The notes under the pieces were generated by a model that was not told the origin of the DNA, ran no database searches, and saw only the letters and a program-made list of their open reading frames with translations. A stretch of DNA of 12,794 nt, from positions 1 through 12,794 of the forward strand of contig CACXDE010000368.1 in NCBI GenBank assembly GCA_902766305.1, written 5' to 3'. Shown in pieces: positions 1 through 7,583 of this stretch. The first letter of the stretch is position 1, and each line of letters begins with the position of its first letter. The translations under genes were made by a program, and so were the position numbers. The stretch is from an uncultured Ruminococcus sp. GTDB taxonomy: Bacteria > Bacillota > Clostridia > Oscillospirales > Acutalibacteraceae.

Positions 1-48
1 AAGGGAATTATTATATAGAAATTTTTTTTACTTGTAAGGTTAACAAGA

Positions 49-2523
49 TCAGTCAGCTAAAAGCCAGGCCTTCATTTCTTCTTTATTATCAAATATTTTG
101 CAGTTCTTGCCGACAATATTCTTTGAATAAACAGTAAGATAATTACCGTCTGCATCTGAAATATTTACTTTGGATGTGCCAAATGAACCATCCCTACTCC
201 AGATACCACTGCTGTCCTGGCTGAGAGAGAATACATTAATCATTGCATTTGTGGCATCAAAATATATTACATCATTGTATGCAAGATATGGCATATAACG
301 AGCCTTGGTAACATTCTCACCAACAAAGGCAATAGATCTGTACCATGTGTCTCCTTCCTTATACATATAAGCTGCAACCTTCTTTACAATTGCATCCTCA
401 TTTACGTCAAGACGAATGCCATACTCATCTATCATCTGGATACTACTATACTGTGAAAGAATAGCAGGATCCAGCCAGAAATACTGAGAATATACTTTCT
501 GCTCTGCATTTGCAAACATAGCGTTTACTACACGGTCTTCCTGTACTTCAATAAGTGACTTTACAACAGGATCATATCCAGCATATTCAAATTTAACTGA
601 ATAATCTCCCGTTTCATTAATGAGAAAATCAATAGAATATCCGGCAGCATCAGATGTTGTGCTGGCAACAACCGTATTATCTTTGTCCAGTAATTTTATC
701 GTTGCACCTGTAATGACATTTCCGTCCGGATCATAAACCTTACCGGAAATTTTTACATATTTCCAGCCGCTGATTTTAACAGTAAAATCCTTCTGAGCAA
801 GGTTATCTTTGCTGTCCTTGATGTTTACTCTCAGATTATAGTCTCCTTGATCCGACGGTTTGAATTTAGCAGTTGTGTTTGTACTATATGAAGAGTTTTC
901 TTTCTTATCAAGTACAGTCCAGCTGGTTTCTGTCTTTTTCTTATAGTAATAAGCATACTTATAAGGCGGTGTACCGCCTTCTGCTTTGCCTGCGATAGTT
1001 ATGCCTGTCTCCAGAGTAGCTGTTCCTGCACTTACAGACGAAATATTTTTAAGTGCTGAATCCGCCTTAACTGTGATGGTAAAATCCTTAGAATCAACTG
1101 CCCCATTATCATCCTTAGCATTTATTTTAACATTGTAAGTTCCGGCTGATGCAGGCTTGAATGAAACAGATGTATTTTTCGTATATGCTGAACCGCTGGC
1201 TGTAACATATGCCTTTGTCCATGTACTGTCAGTTGACTTCTTATAGTAGTATGCAAATTTGTAAGGGCTTGTGCCGCCTTCCGCCTTACCATTCAGAGTG
1301 ACAGCAGTACCGGAAGTTACACTTGTCGCACTTACAGTTGACTTGTTTTTCAGCGCCGCTGTTACTGTCAGTTTGAACTCCTTGGCAACAACTGTTCCCT
1401 TGTCATCCTTAGCATTTATTTTCACATTGTAGGTTCCGGCTGACGCAGGCTTGAATGAAACAGATGTATTCTTTGTGTAAGCAGAACCGCTGGCTGTAAC
1501 ATATGCCTTTGTCCATGTACTGTCAGTTGACTTCTTATAGTAGTATGCAAATTTGTAGGGGCTTGTGCCACCTTCCGCCTTACCGTTCAGAGTGACAGCA
1601 GTACCAGAAGTTACACTTGTCGCACTTACAGTTGACTTGTTTTTCAGCGCCGCTGTTACTGTCAATTTGAACTCCTTAGCAGCAACTGTTTCCTTGTCAT
1701 CCTTAGCATTTATTTTCACACTGTAAGTTCCGGCGGATGTCGGCTTGAATGTAACAGATGTATTCTTAGTGTAAGCAGAACCGCTGGCTGTGACATATGC
1801 CTTTGTCCATGTACTATCCGTAGACTTCTTGTAGTAATATGCAAATTTGTAGGGAGTCACACCGCCTGTTGCTTTACCGTTCAGAGTAACTTCTGTATCA
1901 GCCGCAATGCTTGCCGCACTTATCGTTGAGTTGTTTTCCAAAGAAGCGATCTCCCATTCACATATGAAACCTATATTATCCAATCCGAAAAAGGGTTCAT
2001 CATCGCAAACACCTTTTTCAGACAGATCATTCCATGTCCAGCGCTCATTAGGATTATTAGGATTTACACTATTATATATCAAAATTGAATTTTCTTCTTC
2101 TTTTGTCCAGTTATTCGGCTCGCCTTTTGCCCAGTTAGTATAGGAGAAAGCTTCATTCGTAATCCATTTCCAGGATTTGTCTGACTTTTTTCGACCGCCG
2201 ATCCAATAGGAATTCTTTTTCAGATCCTTTAACAGTCCTTCTATAAAAGTCTGTTCTTCAGGTGAAGTTATTGTAACCAGATGTCCTCCTAAACTTTCAC
2301 AATAGCTTTCCGCATCATTCCATGTTTTACCAGCGCTATACACCTTATAGTAATTTTTTCCGAATTGTTTTGCGCCTGTTGGAACTGAAACACCCACACT
2401 GCTGGCAGCATTTACATCAATCCCGCCGCTCGAGACCTCCGTAAGCAAAGTCCCGCCTGTAAACAGCAAGGCTGCCGACATACTTACTGCGCTGAATTTT
2501 TTTAAAGTTTTTACAAAGCTCAC
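49..2523 (-). CDS. Secreted C-type lectin / Ig-like repeat protein
   Basis: This is probably an exported carbohydrate- or surface-binding protein of 824 residues. Residues 1-40 form a signal peptide (KTLKK charged start, hydrophobic core, likely cut near VNA-AS). A C-type lectin-like domain spans about 53-192, with WIGG (107-110), EPN (135-137), WND (164-166) and FICEWE (186-191). EPN plus WND is the calcium/mannose-type signature. The outer cysteines C75 and C188 are present, but the usual second cysteine is a serine (S146), leaving C173 unpaired. Three near-identical Ig-like repeats of about 98 residues follow (about 195-487), then a diverged fourth (about 488-588), a carboxypeptidase-regulatory-like beta domain (about 590-670) and a C-terminal region I do not recognise. 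I see no LPXTG anchor or membrane segment. The start is GTG, chosen because AAAGGAGG lies 7 nt upstream and the signal peptide follows. It is transcribed alone from the promoter at 2580-2608. The ligand is unknown. Confidence 0.88.
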   Translation of the reverse strand: MSFVKTLKKFSAVSMSAALLFTGGTLLTEVSSGGIDVNAASSVGVSVPTGAKQFGKNYYKVYSAGKTWNDAESYCESLGGHLVTITSPEEQTFIEGLLKDLKKNSYWIGGRKKSDKSWKWITNEAFSYTNWAKGEPNNWTKEEENSILIYNSVNPNNPNERWTWNDLSEKGVCDDEPFFGLDNIGFICEWEIASLENNSTISAASIAADTEVTLNGKATGGVTPYKFAYYYKKSTDSTWTKAYVTASGSAYTKNTSVTFKPTSAGTYSVKINAKDDKETVAAKEFKLTVTAALKNKSTVSATSVTSGTAVTLNGKAEGGTSPYKFAYYYKKSTDSTWTKAYVTASGSAYTKNTSVSFKPASAGTYNVKINAKDDKGTVVAKEFKLTVTAALKNKSTVSATSVTSGTAVTLNGKAEGGTSPYKFAYYYKKSTDSTWTKAYVTASGSAYTKNTSVSFKPASAGTYNVKINAKDDNGAVDSKDFTITVKADSALKNISSVSAGTATLETGITIAGKAEGGTPPYKYAYYYKKKTETSWTVLDKKENSSYSTNTTAKFKPSDQGDYNLRVNIKDSKDNLAQKDFTVKISGWKYVKISGKVYDPDGNVITGATIKLLDKDNTVVASTTSDAAGYSIDFLINETGDYSVKFEYAGYDPVVKSLIEVQEDRVVNAMFANAEQKVYSQYFWLDPAILSQYSSIQMIDEYGIRLDVNEDAIVKKVAAYMYKEGDTWYRSIAFVGENVTKARYMPYLAYNDVIYFDATNAMINVFSLSQDSSGIWSRDGSFGTSKVNISDADGNYLTVYSKNIVGKNCKIFDNKEEMKAWLLAD
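1063..1941 (-). repeat. Three tandem ~294-bp in-frame repeats in the lectin gene
   Basis: Units lie at about 1651-1941, 1357-1650 and 1063-1356 and encode successive Ig-like domains. Units two and three are identical in protein sequence for roughly the first 80 residues and almost identical in DNA. Unit one differs at scattered positions. Each contains a PYKFAYYYKKSTDSTW block and an AGTY.VKINAKDD block. A fourth, diverged copy follows at about 760-1062. The high DNA identity implies recent duplication or gene conversion, and makes the copy number prone to change or to misassembly. Confidence 0.9.
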
Positions 2524-2535
2524 AAAAACGCCTCC

Positions 2536-2554
2536 TTTAGATAATGCATCTAAA
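2536..2554 (-). promoter_or_regulatory. Leader hairpin abutting the ribosome binding site
   Basis: In the leader of the lectin gene, TTTAGAT and ATCTAAA form a perfect 7-bp stem with a 5-nt loop. The 3' arm runs straight into GGAGG, so its AAA belongs to the extended AAAGGAGG Shine-Dalgarno. Folding could modulate translation from the GTG start. The stem is A/T-rich and weak, so the regulatory role is an inference. Confidence 0.3.
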
Positions 2555-2579
2555 CTTTTACTCTGTGCTAACTATATAT

Positions 2580-2608
2580 ATTGTACTTTATATTTTTATA
2601 AAAGTCAA
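2580..2608 (-). promoter_or_regulatory. Sigma-A-type promoter of the lectin gene
   Basis: On the minus strand a TTGACT -35 (2603-2608) is followed by a 17-bp A/T-rich spacer and a TACAAT -10 (2580-2585). Each hexamer differs from consensus by one base. Transcription would start near 2573, giving a leader of about 50 nt before the GTG at 2523. Confidence 0.7.
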
Positions 2609-2779
2609 CACACAAAGCACAAAAAATAAAGATCAGCGGATAGAATGTACTAACCACTGACCGTTGTAAAAGCTCAAAACTAAGAGTGCAGAGTTCAGAG
2701 CTTGTTCTTTTTAATTTTGTATCAAATTCAAGTTCTGTATTTAATTCAGCATGTTTAGAAACTCAAAAGAGGATCAAAA

Positions 2780-2811
2780 TCTGATATGCCATGATCTGGA
2801 CTCTGAGCTTT
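2780..2811. repeat. 32-bp dispersed repeat, copy 1 (after aminopeptidase stop)
   Basis: This 32-bp stretch matches 4246-4277 with a single mismatch (position 2794 is A, its partner C). It starts TCTGATATGCCATG and ends ACTCTGAGCTTT on the plus strand. It lies one base past the stop codon of the methionyl aminopeptidase gene. Its TCTGGACTCTG (2795-2805) is also an inverted partner, with one G-U pair, of CAGAGTTCAGA at 2689-2699, so the transcript could fold back across about 95 nt. The rest of this 289-bp intergenic region shows no gene. Confidence 0.75.
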
Positions 2812-2812
2812 T

Positions 2813-3688
2813 TTACCATGCAAGGACCTCATGTCCGTCCTCTGTAACAAGCACCATTATCTCCCACTGTGCTGAGGGCTTTTTGTCCGCTGTATATATC
2901 GTCCAGCCGTCCTCCTTGTCGCAGTATACCTTGTCCGTACCCATATTCACCATTGGTTCTATAGTGAAGATCATCCCCGGAACAAGAAGCATTTCTTCTC
3001 CGGCTTTGGATACATAGCTAACCCACGGGTCTTCATGAAATTCAATTCCGACCCCGTGTCCGCCTATCTCACGCACAATAGAATAACCGTTCTTTAGCGC
3101 GTGTTCATGCACTGCCTGTCCCATATCTCCAAGGAAGGTCCAGGGCTTGACCATCTCCAGACCCTTTTCGACACATTCTTTAGTCACATCAACAAGACGG
3201 CGTTTTTCTTCGCTTACCTCGCCGATGCAGAACATTCTTGATGAATCTGAAAAGTATCCGTTATATATCGTGCTGACATCAACATTGACGATATCCCCCT
3301 CTTTCAGAACAACATCGTCAGAAGGTATCCCGTGACAAACTATCTCATTTATAGATGTACACACACTTTTCGGATACCCTTCATAATTCAGGGGTGCAGG
3401 TATACCGCCCATTTCAGCTGTCTTTTCTGCAACAAGATCATCTATCTGCTGTGTAGTCATTCCGACTTTTATGTTTTCTGATACATAGTCAAGGACAGCT
3501 ACATTTATCTTGCAGCTTTCCTTTATCTTTTCTATCTGATCGGGGGTTTTTATTATGCCGTGATCCGGAACCTCATGTCCCTGACTTCTTATATACGCTA
3601 TCTTATCATCAAATTGTTCGTGGCATTTTTTATACTTTTTTCCGCTTCCGCACCAGCACGGATCATTTCTTCCCAATTTACTGCTCAT
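2813..3688 (-). CDS. map: Methionyl aminopeptidase, type I, with N-terminal SEC-C motif
   Basis: This cytosolic metallo-enzyme removes the initiator methionine from new proteins. Residues 6-23 hold a SEC-C zinc-binding motif (NDPCWCGSGKKYKKCH, cysteines 11, 13 and 22), a tag common on clostridial type I enzymes and thought to aid ribosome or zinc binding. The catalytic domain begins near residue 45. The expected residues are visible: H119 in CHGIP, metal ligands D137 and D148, H211 in GGHGVG, E244 in IEP and E276 in AQWE. Their spacing matches the E. coli enzyme almost exactly. At 291 residues it is the normal length for the SEC-C form. The ATG has GGAGG 10 nt upstream. It is a single-gene unit with its own promoter at 3760-3788, and the preceding terminator at 3823-3877 separates it from the ligase gene. 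It is probably housekeeping and unrelated to the neighbouring biosynthetic genes. Confidence 0.96.
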   Translation of the reverse strand: MSSKLGRNDPCWCGSGKKYKKCHEQFDDKIAYIRSQGHEVPDHGIIKTPDQIEKIKESCKINVAVLDYVSENIKVGMTTQQIDDLVAEKTAEMGGIPAPLNYEGYPKSVCTSINEIVCHGIPSDDVVLKEGDIVNVDVSTIYNGYFSDSSRMFCIGEVSEEKRRLVDVTKECVEKGLEMVKPWTFLGDMGQAVHEHALKNGYSIVREIGGHGVGIEFHEDPWVSYVSKAGEEMLLVPGMIFTIEPMVNMGTDKVYCDKEDGWTIYTADKKPSAQWEIMVLVTEDGHEVLAW

Positions 3689-3759
3689 TTCTCAATTTCC
3701 TCCTGTTCCTTTTCCGCCGGAAACAAATCAATATAAGTTTCCGTACAACACCGTTATAT

Positions 3760-3788
3760 ATTATACACGCATAAACCGGAATTGTAAA
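3760..3788 (-). promoter_or_regulatory. Sigma-A-type promoter of the methionyl aminopeptidase gene
   Basis: On the minus strand, a TTTACA -35 (3783-3788), a 17-bp spacer and a perfect TATAAT -10 (3760-3765) lie about 72 bp ahead of the ATG at 3688. The start point should fall near 3753, giving a leader of about 65 nt. No clear operator is seen. Confidence 0.75.
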
Positions 3789-3822
3789 TAGAAAATGGAG
3801 TAAAACACATCTAATTAACTAC

Positions 3823-3877
3823 AAAAAAATTCCTCACTGCTACCGGAATAACAAGTTACTCCTAAAGCAGTGAAGAA
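3823..3877 (-). terminator. Intrinsic terminator ending the condensation-ACP-ligase unit
   Basis: Read on the minus strand, TTCTTCACTGCT (3866-3877) pairs with AGCAGTGAGGAA (3830-3841), with one mismatch, and is followed at once by seven T residues (3823-3829). The long loop contains an inner stem of GGAGTAA with TTATTCC. It lies about 420 nt after the ligase stop and just before the promoter of the aminopeptidase gene, so it separates the two units. Confidence 0.72.
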
Positions 3878-4052
3878 CAATTATTGTATTAAGATAGTTG
3901 AATAAGCTAACAATGCTCTTAACTCTGAGCTTTACGCTTTGAATAAACCACCATCCACCGAGAAGCCTCCCATTTCATGGTAATACTGTCAACTTAAACA
4001 TATATATCACTGCCTTGCGGCAGTGAGTCCTCTTTCTTCAAAACTTCCACAA

Positions 4053-4081
4053 GGGGACGCCCTCTTTCCCATGGCGTCCCC
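4053..4081. repeat. Perfect 9-bp GC-rich inverted repeat
   Basis: GGGGACGCC and GGCGTCCCC form a strong stem around an 11-nt loop, read equally on either strand. It is the most stable of the three hairpins in the 3' region of the ligase transcript. It could act as an mRNA-stabilising or processing structure, or be part of a dispersed intergenic repeat. No T run follows on the minus strand. Confidence 0.6.
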
Positions 4082-4245
4082 TCTTCAAAAACAGTCCACC
4101 GGACACCCGCACCCCCATGGACCCCGCAGCCTTTGAAAAGGCTGGCGAAACTTTTAATTCTGGTTTTATCGTCAGGCCGGCAACATTCCCCTTTCAGGTA
4201 AGGCTTCTTTCCGTGATACTCTTATCCTGCAACAGAAGAAAGAAG

Positions 4246-4277
4246 TCTGATATGCCATGCTCTGGACTCTGAGCTTT
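4246..4277. repeat. 32-bp dispersed repeat, copy 2 (after ligase stop)
   Basis: This copy matches 2780-2811 at 31 of 32 positions. It ends 16 bp beyond the ligase stop codon and continues into a second partial ACTCTGAGCT unit (4281-4290), so the sequence is locally tandem. Both copies have the same orientation relative to the gene they follow. Confidence 0.75.
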
Positions 4278-4293
4278 GAACTCTGAGCTGAAA

Positions 4294-5808
4294 TCAGTCT
4301 TTTACCAAAGCACGAATAATCTTCTTAGAAGCGGTTTTTTCAAATTCCTTGTCCCTTATAATAAGATTTACTATCTGTTTTGCGGCAGGGAATGTGTCAT
4401 TTACTTCATCTATCTTCTGCTGTATAACCGCACGGATATCATCACATTCACAATCAGGATCAGGATAAACCTGTGCTGTGATAACACCAGCTTTGTCATA
4501 TACAACAATCTCTTTTATCGGCTGGAAGTAGGAGAAACGGTTCTCTATCTCCTCAGGGGATACATTTTCTCCGTTTGAAAGTATTATAAGATTTTTCTTT
4601 CGTCCGGTAATGTAAAGATAACCATCGTCATCCTTATAGCCAAGATCACCCGTCATAAGCCAGCCGTCTTCGGAAATTGAATTTGCCGTTTCCTCCGGGT
4701 CTTTATAGTAGCCCATCATAACAGACTTGCTCTTTACCTGTATCTCTCCGTCAACAATACGAACCTCACATCCCGGTACGATCTCGCCTACAGATTCAGG
4801 CTTAGGACAATTTTTAACACCTGAGCATATTCTCGGCGAACACTCTGTCATACCGTAGCCCTGGGCTATCTCTATACCGAACTCCGCAAAGCCTTTTATT
4901 ATATCAGGGCTGAGATATGCTCCCCCTGAATATACAATGCTGAAATTCTCTCCGAAAACTTCCTTTCCGACTGCAAGCTTGTCTCCGTCCTCACCTGCCA
5001 TCTGTTTCATACGGTTAAGTATAGAAGCAGATATCATAGGAACGAACGTAACATCTACAGGACGGAATATTTTCAGGTTCTTTATGATACGCATAAGCGA
5101 ATCGTTTATGCAAAGCTTTCTTCCATACCACAGACTGCAAAGTATATCACAGGTAAAGCAGAAAACATGATGTATCGGAAGAACAGTCATTCTCTTGTTG
5201 CCGTGATATCCAAGATCAGGCTCACAGGTAGCATTGTCGATAAGATTCCCGTTTGACAGCATAACGCCCTTGCTTTTGCCTGTAGTACCGGAAGTAAAAA
5301 GTATTGCGGCAAGCTCATTCTCCTGCGAGGAACGGTCAGGCTGTCTGCCCTCGTACTCCTTTAAAATATCCGCAAGATAAAGTGCGCCCTCATATTCTTT
5401 ATGTATGTGGATATAGTACTTTACCTTTGGGCAAAGCTCCCGGAATGTCTCTATATCGTTTTCGTGGTTCTTGTCAACGAATACGATCTCGCTGTCGGAA
5501 CGGTTGATCTCGTCTGCTATCCTCTCTGCATTATTAGAATTATCAAGAGGTACAGACACGTTTCCTCCGCACTGTATTCCGAACCACGCGACAAGATATT
5601 CATAGCTTGTCAGACCTATGACAGCGGCGTGTACCCTGTCCGGAAAACGCTCATTTATCCATGTACCAAGGCTGTCACAATCCCGGCGGAAATCCGCATA
5701 ACTATGCTCCACAAACTGTTTTTTCTTATACTCGATAACGAAGCTTTCATCGCCAAAACGCTCATCAGCATAGTATACAAGATCTTTTAAGGTTTTAACT
5801 TCTCTCAT
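4294..5808 (-). CDS. AMP-forming acyl/amino-acid ligase (ANL superfamily)
   Basis: This 504-residue enzyme should activate a carboxylic acid with ATP to an acyl-adenylate, then pass it to a phosphopantetheine thiol, here probably the adjacent carrier protein. The core motifs are intact: P-loop LFTSGTTGKSKG (170-181), QGYGMTE (316-322), WLMTGDLG (383-390), GRKKN (402-406) and the C-terminal catalytic lysine in KTASKK (491-496). The overall shape is closer to long-chain acyl-CoA synthetases than to NRPS adenylation domains, so the substrate is open. The ATG overlaps the carrier-protein stop by one base (TGATG), with GAGGG about 9 nt upstream, so the two are translationally coupled. It is the last gene of the condensation-ACP-ligase unit. 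A 32-bp repeat and a hairpin-rich 3' region follow the TGA stop. Confidence 0.9.
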   Translation of the reverse strand: MREVKTLKDLVYYADERFGDESFVIEYKKKQFVEHSYADFRRDCDSLGTWINERFPDRVHAAVIGLTSYEYLVAWFGIQCGGNVSVPLDNSNNAERIADEINRSDSEIVFVDKNHENDIETFRELCPKVKYYIHIHKEYEGALYLADILKEYEGRQPDRSSQENELAAILFTSGTTGKSKGVMLSNGNLIDNATCEPDLGYHGNKRMTVLPIHHVFCFTCDILCSLWYGRKLCINDSLMRIIKNLKIFRPVDVTFVPMISASILNRMKQMAGEDGDKLAVGKEVFGENFSIVYSGGAYLSPDIIKGFAEFGIEIAQGYGMTECSPRICSGVKNCPKPESVGEIVPGCEVRIVDGEIQVKSKSVMMGYYKDPEETANSISEDGWLMTGDLGYKDDDGYLYITGRKKNLIILSNGENVSPEEIENRFSYFQPIKEIVVYDKAGVITAQVYPDPDCECDDIRAVIQQKIDEVNDTFPAAKQIVNLIIRDKEFEKTASKKIIRALVKD

Positions 5809-6032
5809 CAGGCGATACCCTCTATATATTCTATAAGCTGTCCTACTGTCTTGCTTTTTGCTGCCACTGCCTGCTCGATCTCAACCTCAAATTCATCCTC
5901 GCAGTCGCCGAGCATGCAGATAAAATCATAGGAATTGAATCCAAGATCCTCTGCAAAGCGTGAATCCTCTGTTATATCATCACTGTCGACATCTACATAA
6001 TTACAAATAAGTTCTTTAAGCTTTTCCAACAT
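5808..6032 (-). CDS. Stand-alone acyl/peptidyl carrier protein
   Basis: This 74-residue acidic protein has the full-length four-helix carrier fold. The phosphopantetheine attachment serine is S34 in LGFNSYDF, where ordinary fatty-acid carriers have DSLD. The asparagine-serine-tyrosine variant suggests a dedicated pathway carrier rather than the housekeeping AcpP. It would hold the acid activated by the ligase as a thioester and present it to the condensation protein. The ATG has GGAGG 8 nt upstream. Its TGA stop shares one base with the ligase start. A 120-bp gap separates it from the upstream condensation gene. A phosphopantetheinyl transferase is not encoded in this window and must be supplied from elsewhere. 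Confidence 0.93.
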   Translation of the reverse strand: MLEKLKELICNYVDVDSDDITEDSRFAEDLGFNSYDFICMLGDCEDEFEVEIEQAVAAKSKTVGQLIEYIEGIA

Positions 6033-6103
6033 ATCATTTTCCTCCGGTTCAATAAAATAATTTTACAGTCAGACAACTGCAATATTTCATAATACAATTC
6101 CGA

Positions 6104-6138
6104 ATGAAGTGAAGGAGCTTCAATATCCCTCACTTCAT
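6104..6138 (-). other. Intercistronic hairpin between condensation and ACP genes
   Basis: ATGAAGTGA (6104-6112) and TCACTTCAT (6130-6138) form a perfect 9-bp stem with a 17-nt loop, 15 bp after the condensation gene stop. No T run follows on the minus strand, so it is not a classical terminator. It may protect or process the message, allowing different levels of the condensation protein and of the carrier and ligase. Confidence 0.4.
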
Positions 6139-6152
6139 CTAAATATCAAATA

Positions 6153-7559
6153 TCATGCCATCTTGATAATTTCTTCTACAGTCTTATCAGGATTTTCGAT
6201 GCTTCTGAACAGAACGCGACCTGTAAAGTAATACAGGAACTCTATTTCCTCCGGTGTTGCGCTGTCCTTCTGATATCCGAAATAGAAGGTCAGACCGCCG
6301 TCACCGGGTCTGTGCATTGCAGTGATATAGAAGGGCTGAGGCTGCTTGCCGCTGCAATACCATCTGCTCTTGAACGGTATATCCTTAAGATACGGTATAA
6401 GGCTCTTTCTTGTTGCCGGCTGATATGTAAAGCTTACGCTGTCATATACTGCACCCGGCTCTGTATTATAAGCAATACGCTGCTCATAATAGTATCTCAT
6501 AGTTGAGAAATCAGCATGGAGGAACATTTCCTGCTGCTCCTTGTTGATTATCTGCATAGATTCAAGTACTGTAGCAGTCGGTTCAACTATTGTCCTCAGC
6601 GGCAGACAGTGCATACGTACACCGCCGCACTTCTTGTTAAGCAGGGTTGAACGTCTGCTGACGAAATTACGTATAGTTACGTCCTTTTCATTGTTGTTGA
6701 ACTTTGAAAGAACAGTTCTTATCGCATGAAGAATTACAACGCTTGTGGGAATGTCATATTTTTCCGCAAAGTCAATTATCTTGTTTGTACTTTCCACATC
6801 AAGGTCATATGTCACCGTTGCGCCGTCACCATTGCGGGTGGGAAGCATACACCATCTTATGTCAGGATTATTCTTTTCCCTGCGAAGCTGCATAAGTCTG
6901 CCCGGTCCGGTAAAGTCAGTAAAGATAGGCTCCGGCTCTTTCATCTTTGCGTGCCAGTAAGCCTCATCACGTTTAGCCTTTTTTGACTCAGGATATTCAA
7001 GATCCTTCTTGACAGACTCAATATAGGATGTAAGCGGTGCCGGATACGGGAGGTCATACATAAGATGACAGTAAATATCCATAACATCCTTGGTGAACGT
7101 CACAACCGAACCTGAATCCGCACAGGCATGATGAACATTGCAGTAGTAACCGTTATAGCCGTCGGGCATAGACACTATAACTATCCTTGACAGCTCTCCT
7201 CCGTAAGTATCAAAGGGCTGTGAAGTCCATCTTTCAAGTATCGAGTGCGCCTTCTCCTCCGTCAGAGCGGAAAAGTCGTAATATTCAAAATACTAATTCT
7301 TGTACGGAACTATATACTGCCAGAGTTTATCTGTCTCCGGTTCACGCCATATACGCATACGCATTGCTTCACATCTCTCAACTGCACGGTTAAGTGCCTC
7401 ACGAAGCACAGAAATATTAAGATCAGTTTTAAGGAAGGTTCCTGTACCGATATTCACTATTTCATCTGTCGGACTTAGCTGCAAGGTGTACATATGTACC
7501 ATCTGGGCAGGCGTAAGCGGATAACAATCATGTTTTATTCCGCCGATAATTTTTTCCAT
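6153..7559 (-). pseudogene. NRPS-type condensation-domain acyltransferase, interrupted by in-frame TAG
   Basis: Read through the TAG, this is a 468-codon stand-alone condensation domain of normal length, expected to join a carrier-bound acyl group to an amine or alcohol. The N-terminal part opens with the C1-like YPLTPAQMVHMY (residues 13-24). The active-site HHACADS (143-149) matches HHxxxD, with the usual final glycine replaced by serine. Later motifs include GGVRMHCLPLR and VSFTYQP. One in-frame TAG (7293-7295, codon 89) splits it. There is no frameshift, and both sides continue the same domain (VPYKN-stop-YFEYYDFSAL). The 5' part starts at ATG 7559 with GGAGG 7 nt upstream. The 3' part could restart only at GTG 7175, which has AAGGA 8 nt ahead but would lose the first 128 residues. 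Default reading: a recent nonsense mutation. Alternatives are amber readthrough or suppression, or a sequence error. It is the first gene of the unit with the ACP and ligase. Confidence 0.85.
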
Positions 7560-7583
7560 TTAAAAGCCTCCATTTCTTGTTTT

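Larger units (their letters stand above)
3878..4293. other. Gene-free 3' region rich in hairpins and repeats
   Basis: I find no supportable gene in this stretch of about 415 bp. It holds three perfect short inverted repeats: CACTGCC/GGCAGTG with loop TTGC (4008-4025), GGGGACGCC/GGCGTCCCC with an 11-nt loop (4053-4081), and CAGCCTT/AAGGCTG with loop TGAA (4127-4144). It also has copies of ACTCTGAGCTTT at 3922-3933 and within the 32-bp repeat. The 4050-4150 part is clearly more G/C-rich than its surroundings. None of the hairpins has a following T run on the minus strand, so they are not standard terminators. The layout resembles the degenerate multi-hairpin intergenic repeats common in gut Clostridia, though I cannot confirm other copies from one window. 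Confidence 0.55.

Noticed and set aside
15..48. Possible terminator after the lectin gene (CTTGT/ACAAG near the left edge)
   Set aside because: Only a 5-bp stem, followed by an A run rather than a T run on the minus strand; the true terminator probably lies outside the window.
3919..3978. A 19-codon minus-strand reading frame beginning MKWEASRW in the intergenic region
   Set aside because: No ribosome binding site lies ahead of the ATG, and it sits in repeat-rich 3' sequence; nothing else supports coding.
4008..4025. CACTGCC/GGCAGTG hairpin as a terminator
   Set aside because: A perfect stem, but neither strand has a T run after it.
3878..4293. Insertion sequence or CRISPR array in the repeat-rich region
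   Set aside because: No transposase coding, no target-site duplication that I can define, and the repeats are not regularly spaced with unique spacers.
7173..7175. GTG at 7175 with AAGGA 8 nt ahead as an independent start for the 3' part of the condensation gene
   Set aside because: The product would lack 128 residues of one condensation domain; the conserved reading continues upstream to the TAG and beyond, so a chance binding site is more likely.
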